NCBI GenBank assembly: GCA_039583875.1
Contig: CM077157.1
Span: 71,238,346-71,302,345 of the forward strand
Direction: 5' to 3'
DNA length: 64,000 nt
Source of the DNA: Platanthera guangdongensis
Taxonomy: Eukaryota > Streptophyta > Magnoliopsida > Asparagales > Orchidaceae
Shown: positions 1 through 10,169 of the stretch, one piece after another
How the letters are laid out: each line of letters starts with the position of its first letter
Position numbering within the stretch: position 1 is the first letter of the stretch
Made by a program: the position numbers and the translations under genes
Notes under the pieces: model-generated
Database searches by the model: none
The model's input: the letters and a program-made list of their open reading frames with translations, nothing else
What the model was told of the DNA's origin: nothing

Positions 1-789
1 GTCGAATATCGACACCTGGCGTTGAGTGAGCTTGCTTCACTCAACGACTGTGGACTTAGGCAAATTCTAGCCTATCCAACCAGATTCTTTGTGTCCATCA
101 GTACTTGCCACTTGAGCCACCTGTCTAATCAATGTGACAAAAAGTAACTTGCATGAATGAACTTGAACATACATCAAATACAACTATATGTATACCATTG
201 ACTTGTTTGACTTCTTACAAATCTGGGATATTGAGATCAATGGACCCAACGGTAGCCCGCAATTTAGAGCCGGGGGAGGTTCGAACCACAGTGCGAGGAA
301 ATGTTGTTTGGTGCGACGGGGTGATAATTGGCGGTGCGTAGCTCTGAAAAGGCCGCGCCAAACAAAGCCGACTCCACTACAGTGAGATAAAGACTTGAAT
401 GTTATTGTTATACACGTCAAAAATGGTGGTTAGGTGAGTGAGAAACAGTATGATAAGATGAAGATGCTTAGTTTTTTTGGTTGGAGAAAGATGATATGGT
501 TATTTCTTGGTTGGAGAAAAATGTTGTCTGCTTACTCCTTTAATTGAAATTTCCAGATCCACCCCTGATCACATTGGCTCACTTAATTTACTACAAATGT
601 ACTATAACACGAGTTCGTATTTACTCTCTTTGTTGTGCATGTAAATGCTTTGAAAGCAACAAAAATGGAAGTCTCAATGTTATATATATAAAAAAAGTTG
701 TAATAATAAGAAATACTTTTTAGGCAACCAATTATCACGCACAAGAGTAATAAATAAAAAATACAAAGGAATATCACAAAAACAATGTT
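1..789. other. Intergenic DNA upstream of tRNA-Ser, no gene seen
   Basis: No convincing coding region. A short perfect hairpin (9-bp arms GTTGAGTGA/TCACTCAAC) lies at about 22-46. The phrase TTGGTTGGAGAAA occurs twice at about 478-525. The last 200 bases are AT-rich, which suits the 5' flank of a plant tRNA gene. Confidence 0.5.
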
Positions 790-871
790 GTCGATATGTC
801 CGAGTGGTTAAGGAGACAGACTTGAAATCTGTTGGGCTACGCCCGCGCAGGTTCGAACCCTGCTGTCGACG
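790..871 (+). tRNA. tRNA-Ser (anticodon UGA)
   Basis: Class II tRNA with a long variable arm. The acceptor stem pairs 790-796 (GTCGATA) with 864-870 (TGTCGAC) with one G-U, and 871 is the discriminator base. The D-arm/A-box region reads TGTCCGAGTGGTTAAGG. The anticodon stem ACAGA/UCUGU closes loop CUUGAAA, putting UGA at 823-825, which decodes UCA serine. The variable arm lies around 832-848 and the B box GGTTCGAACCC at 850-860. No intron is present. An upstream CAA (783-785) fits plant tRNA genes. All stems pair, so it looks functional. Confidence 0.95.
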
Positions 872-1094
872 TACTTTTTATTTTCCCCGTTTTTTTGGCT
901 GCGAATTCGCGCTTACAGCTCTGGCTTTGCTAGGCGCTTAAACAATTCCCCTATTTTTTCTCGTTAACGCATTCTGGCGGAGCAACGGCAACGTATCACC
1001 ATCATTTGACAGTTTTCTAAACGTAGAATCGTGGCAACTTCTCTCCGTGCCTCGGGCACTCCAACGCAAGCTGAACGCGAATCCTTTTCCCAGG
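850..1094. repeat. Direct repeat, copy 1 (starts inside the tRNA B box)
   Basis: From the tRNA B box to a CCCAGG at about 1094, this segment is repeated at 1613-1851 with scattered mismatches and small indels. The copied part includes the last 21 bases of the tRNA, the T-rich tail and roughly 200 bases of flank. Between the copies (1095-1612) lies AT-rich, intron-like or LTR-like DNA with no open frame. Confidence 0.8.
875..879 (+). terminator. RNA polymerase III T-run terminator of tRNA-Ser
   Basis: Five consecutive T residues start four bases after the mature tRNA 3' end, the usual Pol III stop. A second run of four T follows at 882-885. Confidence 0.8.
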
Positions 1095-1612
1095 GGTTTT
1101 CCTCTCCTCCTGAAGCAATCTGAGTCAACGTAATCTGGTAATCACTCTATTCTATATTCATTTCGATTGCTATTTGATGCTGTGAATGACTCTTTTAATC
1201 GATATGTTTATGTTTACTATTTCCCCCTTTAACTCGAATTTTTTGTACTGAGATTTTCTAAACTATAAACTTGCTTGATCTTTAAACCATCGTTTATGGC
1301 ATGCTGAACTTTAGAAAGCTCGAGTAAAACGGTGTCAAATCCTCGTATGTAGAAAGTTACGCTAAACTGTGCTTGCGGAGTGTAGGGCAGTTGTTAAGGA
1401 CGCGGAGACAATTTGACGCCATCTCAAGGTTGGCCCTAAGTAACTTCATCCCTTCTCAAATCGAGCCAATTCTGCCTGGAGTTTAGCCATACATGGGTGG
1501 TGACTCGGTCCCTTGACTTCGATCCAATCTTAATCAATCCATTTTGGAGCAATCTGTTCGTGCTAATTTACCGCCCTAATTGAGAGTGTGAAGTAGACTT
1601 CTTCTTATTTGG

Positions 1613-1851
1613 GGTTCGAACCCTGCTGTCGACGTCCTTATTATTTTCCCCGTTTTTTTGGCTGCGAATTCGCGCGTTCAGCTTTGGCTTTGCAAGGCGC
1701 TTAAACAATTCCCCCATTTTTTCTCCTTAACGCATTCCAGCGGAGCAACGGAAACATATTACCATCATTGACAGTTTTCTAAACGTAGAATCGCCGCAAC
1801 TTCTCTCCGTGGGTACTCCAACGCAAGCTGAACGTGAATCCTTTTCCCAGG
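1613..1851. repeat. Direct repeat, copy 2 with a tRNA-Ser 3' fragment
   Basis: Copy 2 begins with the same B box and acceptor 3' strand (1613-1633) but has no D arm or anticodon arm before it, so it is a tRNA fragment and not a gene. It ends at CCCAGG, and coiled-coil-like coding sequence follows directly. Confidence 0.8.
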
Positions 1852-2220
1852 ATGACCACGACCGAGATATTTCTCGATTTTGTTGGATTGGATCGGAGCT
1901 GAAGGCGGAGTTGGAGGAGACTCGGGCTTCTCTAGAGGTGGAGAAATCTCTGGCAGAGGAATATACAGATGCTGAAGCGTGCTCAAGAGGAGACTTCTCG
2001 TTTGGAGACGGAGCTCGGTGCGGCGAAGGCCCAAGTGGAGGTGTTGTCTTCTGATAGCCGTGTGTCGTAGTTGAAGGCTGCTAGCCTTGCGGAGTATATG
2101 GAGTCTCTGGATTACATGCGAGATCAGTGCTTATTCAGTGAGGAAGTTCGCAAGAAGATCTGGAGCAAGGAGGTGGAGTCTCAGATGAAAGACGTTCGAG
2201 AGTTGGCCCTCAGGCGTTGA
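1852..2220 (+). pseudogene. Coiled-coil protein remnant (TE gag-like)
   Basis: Decayed forward coding stretch. Joined frames read as a Glu/Lys/Leu/Ala-rich heptad pattern (for example ELKAELEETRASLEVEKS), then a second stretch (AASLAEYMESLDYMRDQC) ending near ALRR-stop at 2218-2220. There is at least one frameshift near 1960-1990 and an in-frame TAG near 2068. Such segments are common in gag-like or plant transposon ORFs, but no zinc knuckle, protease or polymerase is attached, so the family is unknown. It begins exactly where duplicated copy 2 ends, so the junction could be an old splice or recombination point. Confidence 0.4.
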
Positions 2221-2552
2221 GTGTCGAAGGCTTTTCGTCTTGTTGGTAGGAGCTTGAGATGTGACGTATCTGACCTTACTTTGATGATATTTCTGGCGAT
2301 GAGGGTTCTGATGTTGATGCGACCGACGTGTAGCGACACTGTTTTCTTGTATTAGTGTGTGCTTGCATTTTTTGCTTTTCCAGTAGGTCGTCATTGTTGT
2401 TTGACGGTTGTTGATTGACGCCTTTGCGCATGTACTTGTATATAGCTGTGATGATTGTGCTCTTTTTTAATATTTTTGTCTGATCGCTTTTTGACTTGTG
2501 GTGTGCAAGTTCTTGGTGGCGTCAGAGAGTGCTTTAACTCAACCCCATGGCT
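2221..2552. other. Intergenic, no feature recognised
   Basis: T/G-rich DNA between the coiled-coil remnant and the minisatellite. No open frame or repeat boundary is evident. Confidence 0.4.
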
Positions 2553-3206
2553 GGTGAATGTAAGGATTCTATCCGGTTGCGAGGCCGAACCTCGCCAAGA
2601 GAGTTTTGCTGGAGAATGTGAATATTCAATCTAGGTGTCGGAGAATGTAAGGATTCTATCCGGTTGCGCGACCGAACCTGACCAAGTGAGTATTGCTGGA
2701 GAATGTGAATATTCAATTCAGGTGCTGGAGAATGTAACGATTCAATCCAGAGGTGCGATCGCGAGGGGGGCAGACCCTGACGATGACGAGACGTTGTTTT
2801 GCAGTAATAAAGGGGAATGCAAATATTCAATTCAACTGCCGGAGAATGTAAGTATTCAATCCGGAGGTGCGATCGCGAGCGCGACAGACCCTGACGATGG
2901 CGGGGCGTTGTCCTGCAGTAACAAAGGAGAATGTAAATATTCAATCAAACTGCCGAAGAATGAAAGTATTCAATTCGGAGGTGCGATCGCGAGATGGGCA
3001 GACCCTGGCGATGAGTGGCGTTGGCCCGCAGTAACGGAGGAGAATGTAAGTATTCAATCCAACCGCTGGAAAATGTAAGTATTTAATCCGGTTGCACGCC
3101 CTAGCCTGGTAGAAGAAGCAGTTTCCAGAGAATGTAAGGATTCAATCTGGAAGTGTTCGAGTCTGGTCGGAAATGGATCACCGGAGAATGTAAGTATTCA
3201 ATCCGG
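2553..3206 (+). repeat. Minisatellite-like cluster of 13 GGAGAATGTAAGTATTCAATCC motifs
   Basis: The motif starts at 2553, 2611, 2640, 2698, 2727, 2812, 2841, 2926, 2955, 3039, 3068, 3127 and 3183. Steps are 58, 29, 58, 29, 85, 29, 85, 29, 84, 29, 59 and 56, close to multiples of 28-29. Each motif has an imperfect dyad GAAT...ATTC. Copies alternate between two flavours (AAGTATTCAATCCGG and AAATATTCAATTCAA). Longer spacers are themselves repeated (GGTGCGATCGCGAG... at 2754, 2865 and about 2978). The open frame across 2635-3078 is a by-product of the periodicity. Confidence 0.85.
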
Positions 3207-3499
3207 GGAGTGGCTTGGCCTGACCGAAGAAGTCTCAAAGTGAAAATAAGAGAAACATAATGCGTTCAGTCAGAGTTTTCATCTCTTCATTCATGACATT
3301 TTTCGAGTGAGGACTAACAATGGCTTCTTGATAGGTAGCCGAGTGACACTAGCTGAGAGGTAGAGAGCAAAGATCTTCTAGGAAGAGGACAACCGAGCAT
3401 TAGAAATAACATCATGAATAAGATGTTGAGTGCATTCCCGAACTTCCTTCTGAAGGGCGATCGAAAGATCAAGGTCTGGCTTGTCTGTAATATCAAATC

Positions 3500-4185
3500 C
3501 ATCCGTCGGAGAGACAACTCACCCGGGAACTGTCAGCAACGGCTCAGGTAGAGAAGTAGAATCAGAGACTGGTTTAGAAGGAAGAAACACAGATTCAGGT
3601 AGAGGTGTGAAGATAATAGGTATAGAAGAGGGTTAATAAGAAGGTGGGAGGGTATAAGTACGAGAAAAGTAAGGAGCATCTTCAAAGAAAGTAACATTCA
3701 CAAAAACATATTGTTTCTGGAGAAGAGGATCATAACACTGATATCCTTTTTGTGTTGAACAGTAGCCCAAAAAACTACACTTAATTGAACGACGAGAGAG
3801 TTTGTCACGAGCAGGAGAAGGAGAGTGAACAAACGATGTACATTCAAACACACGATGTAAAGAAAATGATGTTGCATCATGATACAAAATGGAGTCGTTG
3901 AGAACCAAAGAAGGAACTCGATTAATAAAGTAACAAGAAAGAAGAACGACATGCCCCCAATAGGACCGAGGAACACTCATTTGAGTGAGAAGAGTGTCAG
4001 TCACATCAAGGAGATGACGTTTCTTACGTTATCCCATTCCGTTGAGAGGTGTAAGGACAACTAATTTGATGTATAGTTCCGCGATGCATATAAAAGACTG
4101 AGAATTGATGACTAATGTACTGTTTGACATTATTAGTGCAAAACACTTAATAGGAACATTAAATGAGGACATATCTCATTATAAA
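3500..4185 (-). pseudogene. Copia integrase C-terminal remnant
   Basis: Minus-strand Ty1/copia integrase piece. From about 4180 downward one can read, through frameshifts, the region after the third catalytic residue (RKKRHLLDV), then an open stretch 4004-3633 with the copia landmarks YWGHVVLLSCYFINRVPS and KCSFLGYCSTQKGYQCYDP. It then passes into a Ser/Pro-rich linker toward the missing RT. No RT or RNase H follows at lower coordinates. A gag piece at 5559-6029 has the same orientation and is probably the same element, separated by a LINE and by deletion of gag 3', protease and the integrase N-terminus. Confidence 0.75.
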
Positions 4186-4193
4186 ACGCATTG

Positions 4194-5510
4194 AACAACA
4201 ACAACACTCAAGCCTTTATGCCACTATAGTGGGGTCAGCTATATGGATCCTTTGTCGCCATTGCGCCCTATCTTTTGTCATAATCTCACTAATGCCTAAG
4301 TACATCATGTCTTTCCTTATAGTTTCGTTCCAAGTTTTTATTGGTCTACCCCTCCCTCGTTTAACATGCCTAGTCACTAGACTCTCACAATGCCTAACAG
4401 GTGCCTCTAATGGTCTCCTTTGTACGTGTCCAAACCATCTTAATCGAGCTTCTCGCATCTTCTCTACAATTGGCGCGACTCCTGTCTTATCCCTGATACA
4501 TTCATTCCTAATTTTATCCAGTCTCGTTTGTCCACACATCCACCTAAGCATTCTCATCTCCGTAACTATCATTTTTTTTGTTTATGTACACAATTCACTG
4601 CCCAACACTCAGAACCATAGAGCATCGCGGGTGTAATTGTAGTACGACAAAACTTGCCCTTAAATTTTAGTGGTACTTTACGATCACATAAGATCCCGGA
4701 CGCGCCTCTCCACTTCAACCAACCCTCTTGGATTCTATGTGTCACATCTTTATCAATACCTCCGTCTTTTTGAACTATCGATCCAAGATATTTAAAACAC
4801 TCACTACGAGAAATATTTTGATCATCCAACTTAATAACGAATTAATCCGTCCTTGTACTGCTAAATTTAAGCTCCATGTGCTTCGTCTTTGCCCTGCTCA
4901 ACCTAAAACACTTCTTTTCTAAAGTATTTCACTAAGATTCAAGTTTAGCGTTTACACCCTTGCACGTCTCATCAACCAAAACGATATCACCCACAAATAA
5001 TAAACACCAAGGTATTGCTTGTTGGATATATTCGGTAAGCTCATCTATGATGAGGGTAAAAAGATAAGGGCTTAAAGCTGAACCTTGATGTAAGCCAACA
5101 GTGATAGGGAATTCCTGTATTAATTCTCCAGATGTCCTCACCCTTGTTACGAAATTTGTATACATATCTTTGATTATGTCAATGTATGATACATTTACAT
5201 ATTTCTTTTCTAAGACTCTTCGTAAGATTTCTCTTTGAACTCTATCACAAGCCTTCTCAAGATCGATAAACAACATATGCAAATCTTGTTTTTTTTCTCG
5301 GTAGTTGTCAATGAGTCTCCTCAAGAGATATATAACTTCCTTGGTCGACCACCCTGACATGAATCCAAATTGATTCTCCGAGATGTCAGTCTCCCTTCTT
5401 ACGCTTCTTTTTATTACTCGTTCCATAGTTTTATGATGCGAATCATTAATTTAATTTTCCTGTAATTAACACAATTTTGTATATCTTCATTTTTCTCATA
5501 CAAAAGTATC
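4194..5510 (-). mobile_element. 5'-truncated RTE-type LINE with GTT tail
   Basis: Minus-strand non-LTR retrotransposon. At 5426-4932 is reverse transcriptase: NQFGFMSGWSTKEVIYLLR, FIDLEKACDRVQRE (the usual aspartate in LEKAYDRV retained), LHQGSALSPYLFTLIIDEL and FVGDIVLVDE, where the usual FADD catalytic box has lost its first aspartate. At 4829-4569 is the downstream domain with FKYLGSIVQKDGGID and TPAMLYGSECWAV. At 4572-4216 is the C-terminal part with EKMREARLRWFGHVQRRP. Frame changes and a stop near 4930 break it. The 3' end (4194-4205) is a short (GTT)n tail, as in plant RTE LINEs. The 5' part (endonuclease) is absent. It sits inside a copia ruin. Confidence 0.8.
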
Positions 5511-5544
5511 AAGATACATTCTCTCTATTTGTGTGACATCCTAT

Positions 5545-6040
5545 TTGACTTCAGTATCTTATTGAAAAAACATGTAAGCCACAAAATTCATTTGTGTGAC
5601 ATCCTCTTTGAAGCCAAAAATCCTCTTTGACTTCAGTATCTTATTGCATGAAGTCTGAGCTCTCTTGGAGTATAAAGCAGCAAGATGCGTCCAAACAACC
5701 TTAACTGTCACATCATGTCGAATGACATGAAGACATTCATCAGAAAGGCTATTTGCAAGCCATATACGGACTAGAGCATCACTTGCGTCCCAGTCATTAA
5801 ACGCAGCAGAGCCACGAGGAGGAGAGTCATCAGTAAGATGATGACGTTTTCGTTGTGACCGTAACAAAAAGGTGAAGGAAACACTCCAGTCCGGATAATT
5901 GGGACCAGTGAGCATAGACGCAGTTCCAAGATTGCCAGAAGAAGTGAAAATAGAAGTAACAACAGTAGGAAAAAGAGTGGAGGAAGAAGAGGTCGGAGTG
6001 TCCATAGACAACCCACGCGAATATAACAAGAGACCGCAAG
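5545..6040 (-). pseudogene. Copia gag N-terminal remnant
   Basis: Minus-strand frame 6029-5559 reads as the N-terminal half of a Ty1/copia Gag: a Ser/Thr-rich leader, then MLTGPNYPDWSVSFTFLLRS (the copia NYxxW start), then the UBN2-like helical region (DWDASDALVRIWLANSLSDE, VVWTHLAALYSKRAQ). It ends near 5559 without the zinc knuckle. The likely start is the Met at 6029 or the in-frame Met at about 6005. It matches the orientation of the integrase remnant at 3500-4185. Confidence 0.7.
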
Positions 6041-6540
6041 AAGGAAGCTAACCACAGGAAGCAGACAAGTGAAGAGAGAGGCCGCGAAAAAGGAAGGGCG
6101 ACAAGAAAAAAAGAGACCGTGGAAAAGGGAAACTACAAAAAGAAGAGAGAGACCACGGAAAGTTGAGACCGCAGAAAGAAATAAGAGACCGCAGAAAGGA
6201 GAGACCGCAAAAAGAAAAGAGAGAAGGAGAAGAGCGCGGTTAAGAAAAGAGAGAAGGAGAAGAGCGCGGTTAAGAAAAGAGAGAAGGAGAAGAGCGCGGT
6301 TAAGAAAAGAGAGAAGGAGAAGAGCACGGTTAAGAAAGAAAACCGCAGGAATCACCACCACAAGAGAAGAAGACGGTAAGAATCCACACCGGCAAGAAAA
6401 GAAAGACCGCGAAAAAGAGAGGAACAAGCGGTTAAAAAATAAGAAATTGCTTGATCTACCGCACACACAAAAACCAGAAACCGAAGCAACTGTACCGAGA
6501 GCTCTAATCAAATTGGGGGAAAAGAGCGAAAAATAAGAGA
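6041..6540. repeat. Purine-rich tract with four 30-bp tandem repeats
   Basis: Nearly pure A/G DNA on the plus strand, the 5' leader of the copia remnant. Units of TAAGAAAAGAGAGAAGGAGA plus AGAGCGCGGT lie at 6241-6270, 6271-6300 and 6301-6330 (one change in the last), with a near-complete copy at 6212-6240. Looser GAGACCGCAGAAAG repeats flank them. The Arg/Lys-rich plus frame and Phe/Leu/Ser minus frame are composition effects. A decayed PBS-like string (minus strand TTTGATTAGAGC, about 6500-6512) may mark the boundary with the former LTR. Confidence 0.6.
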
Positions 6541-7230
6541 GAGAATACACAACGCCTGTCACATGCGATTAGACGGATACATAAAATCAGATCGCGCGGG
6601 CTGTGCGGTTAGACAAACTTAACCGCACAATTACAGCTTAAGATACGAACAAACTTATTGTGGTTTTTATCCGTCTTCAACGAGGCAGCTCACTCCGGGG
6701 TAACAGTGGAGGTTCAGACAGAGTCTAAACGCCAGATCACTATTACTAGCACTAGCTGATCGCCAAACTCAGTCGCGGTAAGCTCATAAGACCTCCTCTA
6801 GCGATTCGGCATATACTAATCGTCAGTTCGCAACTGGGCCTCCTTTGCTGACCGCCACCCCTTGGCCTTAGCAACTACCAACGATCAACCTTAGAAAGTC
6901 ACCCGACCGCCGGTCCAAGTTTCTAGTCCGCCAAACCACCACGGCCAGATCTGTCTGACTACCATGACTTAGTTGCCAGTCCGCCGATTCAGTCCGCCGA
7001 TTTAGTCCGCCATATCGCACAGACTCCATATGTTTTGCCAAATTCCATTACTCGTGCGGTAACATAACCAGACATCTCAGAGAGGCAGACTGCCAGGAGT
7101 AAACCGCCAGATCGCCAAACCTGTCTGCCACTGCTATCCACCAGACCGCCTAACTTGTCCTCCGGTCTTGTTCGCCAGACCGCCAAGACTTCACAGGTTG
7201 TGAGAGGTTTCAACCAAAATGTACTCACAT
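6541..7230. repeat. Probable decayed LTR or leader of the copia remnant
   Basis: GC-richer DNA with many short CCGCC, CGCCAGA and AACCGCA phrases, including a 13-15 bp repeat AGTCCGCCGATTC at about 6976-7010. It lies where a minus-strand element would carry its 5' LTR. No partner LTR was found at lower coordinates, so this is inferred from position only. Confidence 0.3.
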
Positions 7231-8006
7231 ATTAGTTTGTGCCAATATGAGCAAACTGATGCCATTGATTGGGAGGATTAGATCAAGTGGCACTATTGGA
7301 TTCAACCAAAGGGTTTCCTTTGAAGTTGATGCCATTCGATTCAACCCAAATGTGCACACATACTAGTTTTCTTATAGTGTTTTGCATTAAATTGCATTAT
7401 GGTGCCAAGGGCTTATGCCTTGGCGATGCTACGAAATTAAAATGAGTTCACCACTAAAAATTGTCTTTATGTTATATTTTAGATTGCCTCATAGAGTTCC
7501 TTTTCAGTTATGGGCTTGTTTGAAGGCACAGAAGTCTGTTTTACTTGTCATTCTGAAAATTAAAGTTCAAGCAGAAATTTCTGAATTAGTTTTTCATACG
7601 TTATTGTAGTTGCATTTTCATTGTTCGTATTTTCTGTGCAAGAAGTGAACCTTTCTAATTCCAAGAGACTTTAAAGAAAATATGTTCAAGGAAAATGAAG
7701 GAATTTTTTGTTCTTCCACATTGCGTAGTGATTCACTGCTTCTTTTCCCACTTCTCCGGGCAATCAGAGAGGGATTATCTCTGTTTAGATGCACAAAATT
7801 GGACGTTCCTTTATTTGGCTGCACAAAATACTTATGATATTATTACAGTTGCTATGCTCTTTTGCCAATATAATTATTTTTTACCATTGCTAATTTATTA
7901 TGCATCTCAAGATGAATGTACAATTTGAAAATGTATTTGTTTGGCCGCCCAAAATAGATTCATAAATAGGACCATCTTTGTTTTGCTTGGCTGTAGAAAC
8001 TGGAGT
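7231..8006. other. AT-rich, single-copy-looking DNA
   Basis: Intron-like T-rich sequence left of the gypsy insertion. Two related phrases (AACCAAAATGTACTCACATA at about 7211 and AACCCAAATGTGCACACATA at about 7345) suggest a short duplication. Open stretches at about 7480-7610 have no recognisable domain. Nothing here can be called a gene. Confidence 0.35.
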
Positions 8007-8011
8007 CAGAT

Positions 8012-8382
8012 TGTTACGGTTGCGCATGCCGACGGAACACGCACTCGCCAACGAGATGCCGTGGTGGGTCTGCACACGGAGGAAGATCACGACGGGTCAG
8101 TCGGGAGGAGGAGAGATCGAAGACACGATGCCGACATGATTATTTTATTTCTATTCACATTCTTTTATTTCATATTATGTATGCGTACGCTTTTATTTGT
8201 ATTTACTTTCGCTATCCGCATCCCGCACCTATTAGGGATGGTGTTGTACCTCTTTTTTATTATCCATGGATGAATGAAATTTAGGACTACTCCATAAGGT
8301 TTTCTTTTCAACCCTAATACTCCTCTTCTTCCTCACCTCCGCCCCCTCCCCCCATTACCGGATTTCTCTCGGGATCTTATCA
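8012..8382 (+). repeat. 5' LTR of gypsy element
   Basis: 371 bp, TGTTACGG...TTATCA. It shares with the partner at 11321 the phrases GCGCATGCC, CTCGCCAACGAGA, ACACGGAGGAAGA, ATGATTATTTTATTTCTATTC, GCTATCCGCA and CCGGATTTCTCTCGG. No clear primer-binding site follows. Confidence 0.85.
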
Positions 8383-8710
8383 ATTTGAACTTACCCGCCT
8401 CACCGTCCACCAACTCGCTGCTGATGCTCCAGATCGTCCGTGCATTTTCCGCTACAGGCCGTTCGCACGCTGATCCGCAATTTTCCGCGTCGTCTCGCCC
8501 GTTTATGCACTGCTACAGGCCGCTTCGTCGATCCCGCGCCGAACCGCCGCACGTTCGCCCAACTACATCCTTTCCCGCTCTGTCTCTCCTTGCGTCGGGC
8601 TGCAGATCCGCCGCCCTAGCACCGCGTCAAGCCATTTGGTCAATTTTCTACCCGTCGACAACACTCCCCGCTCCTTGCTGCGACCGCGCATCCAACTCTT
8701 GTCTCAAACC

Positions 8711-8945
8711 AAGATAAGGTGTTCACTAGTCATTTCTGGATGGAGCTTTTCTCCCTCAGCGGTACCAAGCTCGCTTTTTCTTCAACTTAGCACCCGCAGT
8801 CTGATGGTCAGACTGAGGTAGTCAACCACACCGTTGAGATGTACTTGCAATGTGTCACCGACGAACACCCGCAGGATTGGCCGCGCTGGCTCCCTTGGAT
8901 AGAATACTGCTACAACATCTCTTATCATCTCAGAGTATTACTTTG
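8711..8945 (+). pseudogene. Gypsy integrase core fragment, misplaced
   Basis: Through one stop, the frame reads FTSHFWMELFSLSGTKLAFS, HPQSDGQTEVVNHTVEMYLQ and DWPRWLPWIEYCYN. These are the hallmarks of the Ty3/gypsy integrase core after the second catalytic aspartate, including the conserved glutamate in QTEVVN. It lies before gag, whereas gypsy order is gag-PR-RT-RH-IN. Either two element pieces were joined or a second copy recombined here. The stop in place of Tyr before HPQSDGQ inactivates it. Confidence 0.75.
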
Positions 8946-9289
8946 GCACTCTCTTATTAACATCAATGGCATGACCTTCATGGGGATGAAAGGTCCCACT
9001 TCAACACTATTATAAATTTTAGGGTTAGAAACTTCCATAAACATATTAACCCTCTACTTGCAGATACCAATCTGAGGTTTTGAGACTTGATCTGCCGGGT
9101 TTTGAGCCGCTGGTCCCCTGTTCCTTCGGTTTCTAGCCAATCCCTTCCCTTCTGCCGATTCCGCACACCTGCATCGCCGGATCTGTCGTTCCATCCGCCG
9201 ATTCCGACGACTTCCGTAGCACCCAGTGCTTCCGTCCATATCTACCCATCCAGTCGCTTCCTTCCGTTCCGCCGATTCCAGTCCATGAC

Positions 9290-10045
9290 TTCCAACACTC
9301 GCTTGGACAGAGATATTCCTCCGGATGCGACCACCGAAGCCCTAAGCCGCCGCTTGGAGGCTCACGAGCAATTCGTCGCCTCCATCACACCTTGCTCCTC
9401 GCCCTCCACTACAAGGTTGACTCCATGCAGGTGTCCACCACCGCCGTCTCCGCCGCGTTCTGCTCCGGCCCACCTGCAGACTGCGGCTCTCTCCTGGGAG
9501 CTGGACTGTCGTCCATTCCCTTAGGGACCACTCCTCTGCTAATTCCGAGCCGGTCCGCCCTCTCCCTGGACATTCCCTCCTTCGTCAACGTTGACCCGAT
9601 GGGTTGGATCGTTAAAGTGGAGCAATATTTCGACCTCAACTACACACCATAGCACGACAAGGTGTCGTCGGCGGTTGTTGGCTTGGACGTCTTTCCCTCC
9701 ACTAGGCTCGGTGGCTCCGCCAATCCAACCCGTGCCTCTCCTGGCCCAAGCTCAAGCAAGAGATGATCTGGCAGTATGGCACATGCTACTTCGACTCCTC
9801 CGCTATCGACCGTCTTTGCTACATCCTCCAGACAGTCGGCCTGGACGACTATGTTGATGCGCTCGTCGCCATTCTCCCACGTTCCCGGGCTATTGCCTGA
9901 TCATTATCTGCGATTCTTCATACAGGGTCTACTGCCACATATCCACTCTCGTCTCTGCACGCACCACCTTCACACACTCTCCAACTCCATTGACTTGACG
10001 CGTCTGGTGGAAGCTGACCTCGCCCCCAGCTACCTGCTCTTATGA
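9290..10045 (+). pseudogene. Gypsy gag remnant
   Basis: Frames between 9087 and 10045 join into a decayed gag. The N-terminal part starts near the Met at 9284 and contains SRRLEAHEQFVASITP. The capsid start GWIVKVEQYFDLNYTP (about 9602-9650) matches the gypsy GWxxxxExYF motif. A later piece contains LRFFIQGLLPHIHSRLCTHH and SNSIDLTRLVEADLAPSY. Several frameshifts and a TAG at 9650 interrupt it. No intact zinc knuckle is seen. Confidence 0.6.
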
Positions 10046-10169
10046 CTGACCACCTCCAGCCTCGACCGCCTTGGTGATCACCAACCACAACTCATCCATC
10101 GCGGCCGCCGCCTTGGGAAACTGTCCGGGCTGGCCACCGACCCCTCGTAGTAAGGGTCTCTATTTCGGT

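Noticed and set aside
1613..1633. Second tRNA-Ser gene
   Set aside because: Only the T-arm 3' half and acceptor strand are present; no D arm or anticodon arm.
2635..3078. 147-codon open frame across the minisatellite
   Set aside because: Produced by repeat periodicity; the opposite strand is open too (2534-2944) for the same reason, and neither resembles a protein family.
2553..3206. CRISPR-like array (short repeats with spacers)
   Set aside because: Eukaryotic plant DNA, motifs are imperfect, spacers are themselves repeats and spacing is 29/58/85, not a constant repeat-spacer unit. No cas genes.
6069..6536. 155-codon Arg/Lys-rich plus-strand frame, and Phe/Leu-rich minus-strand frames
   Set aside because: Pure A/G composition with 30-bp tandem repeats removes stops in several frames; low complexity only.
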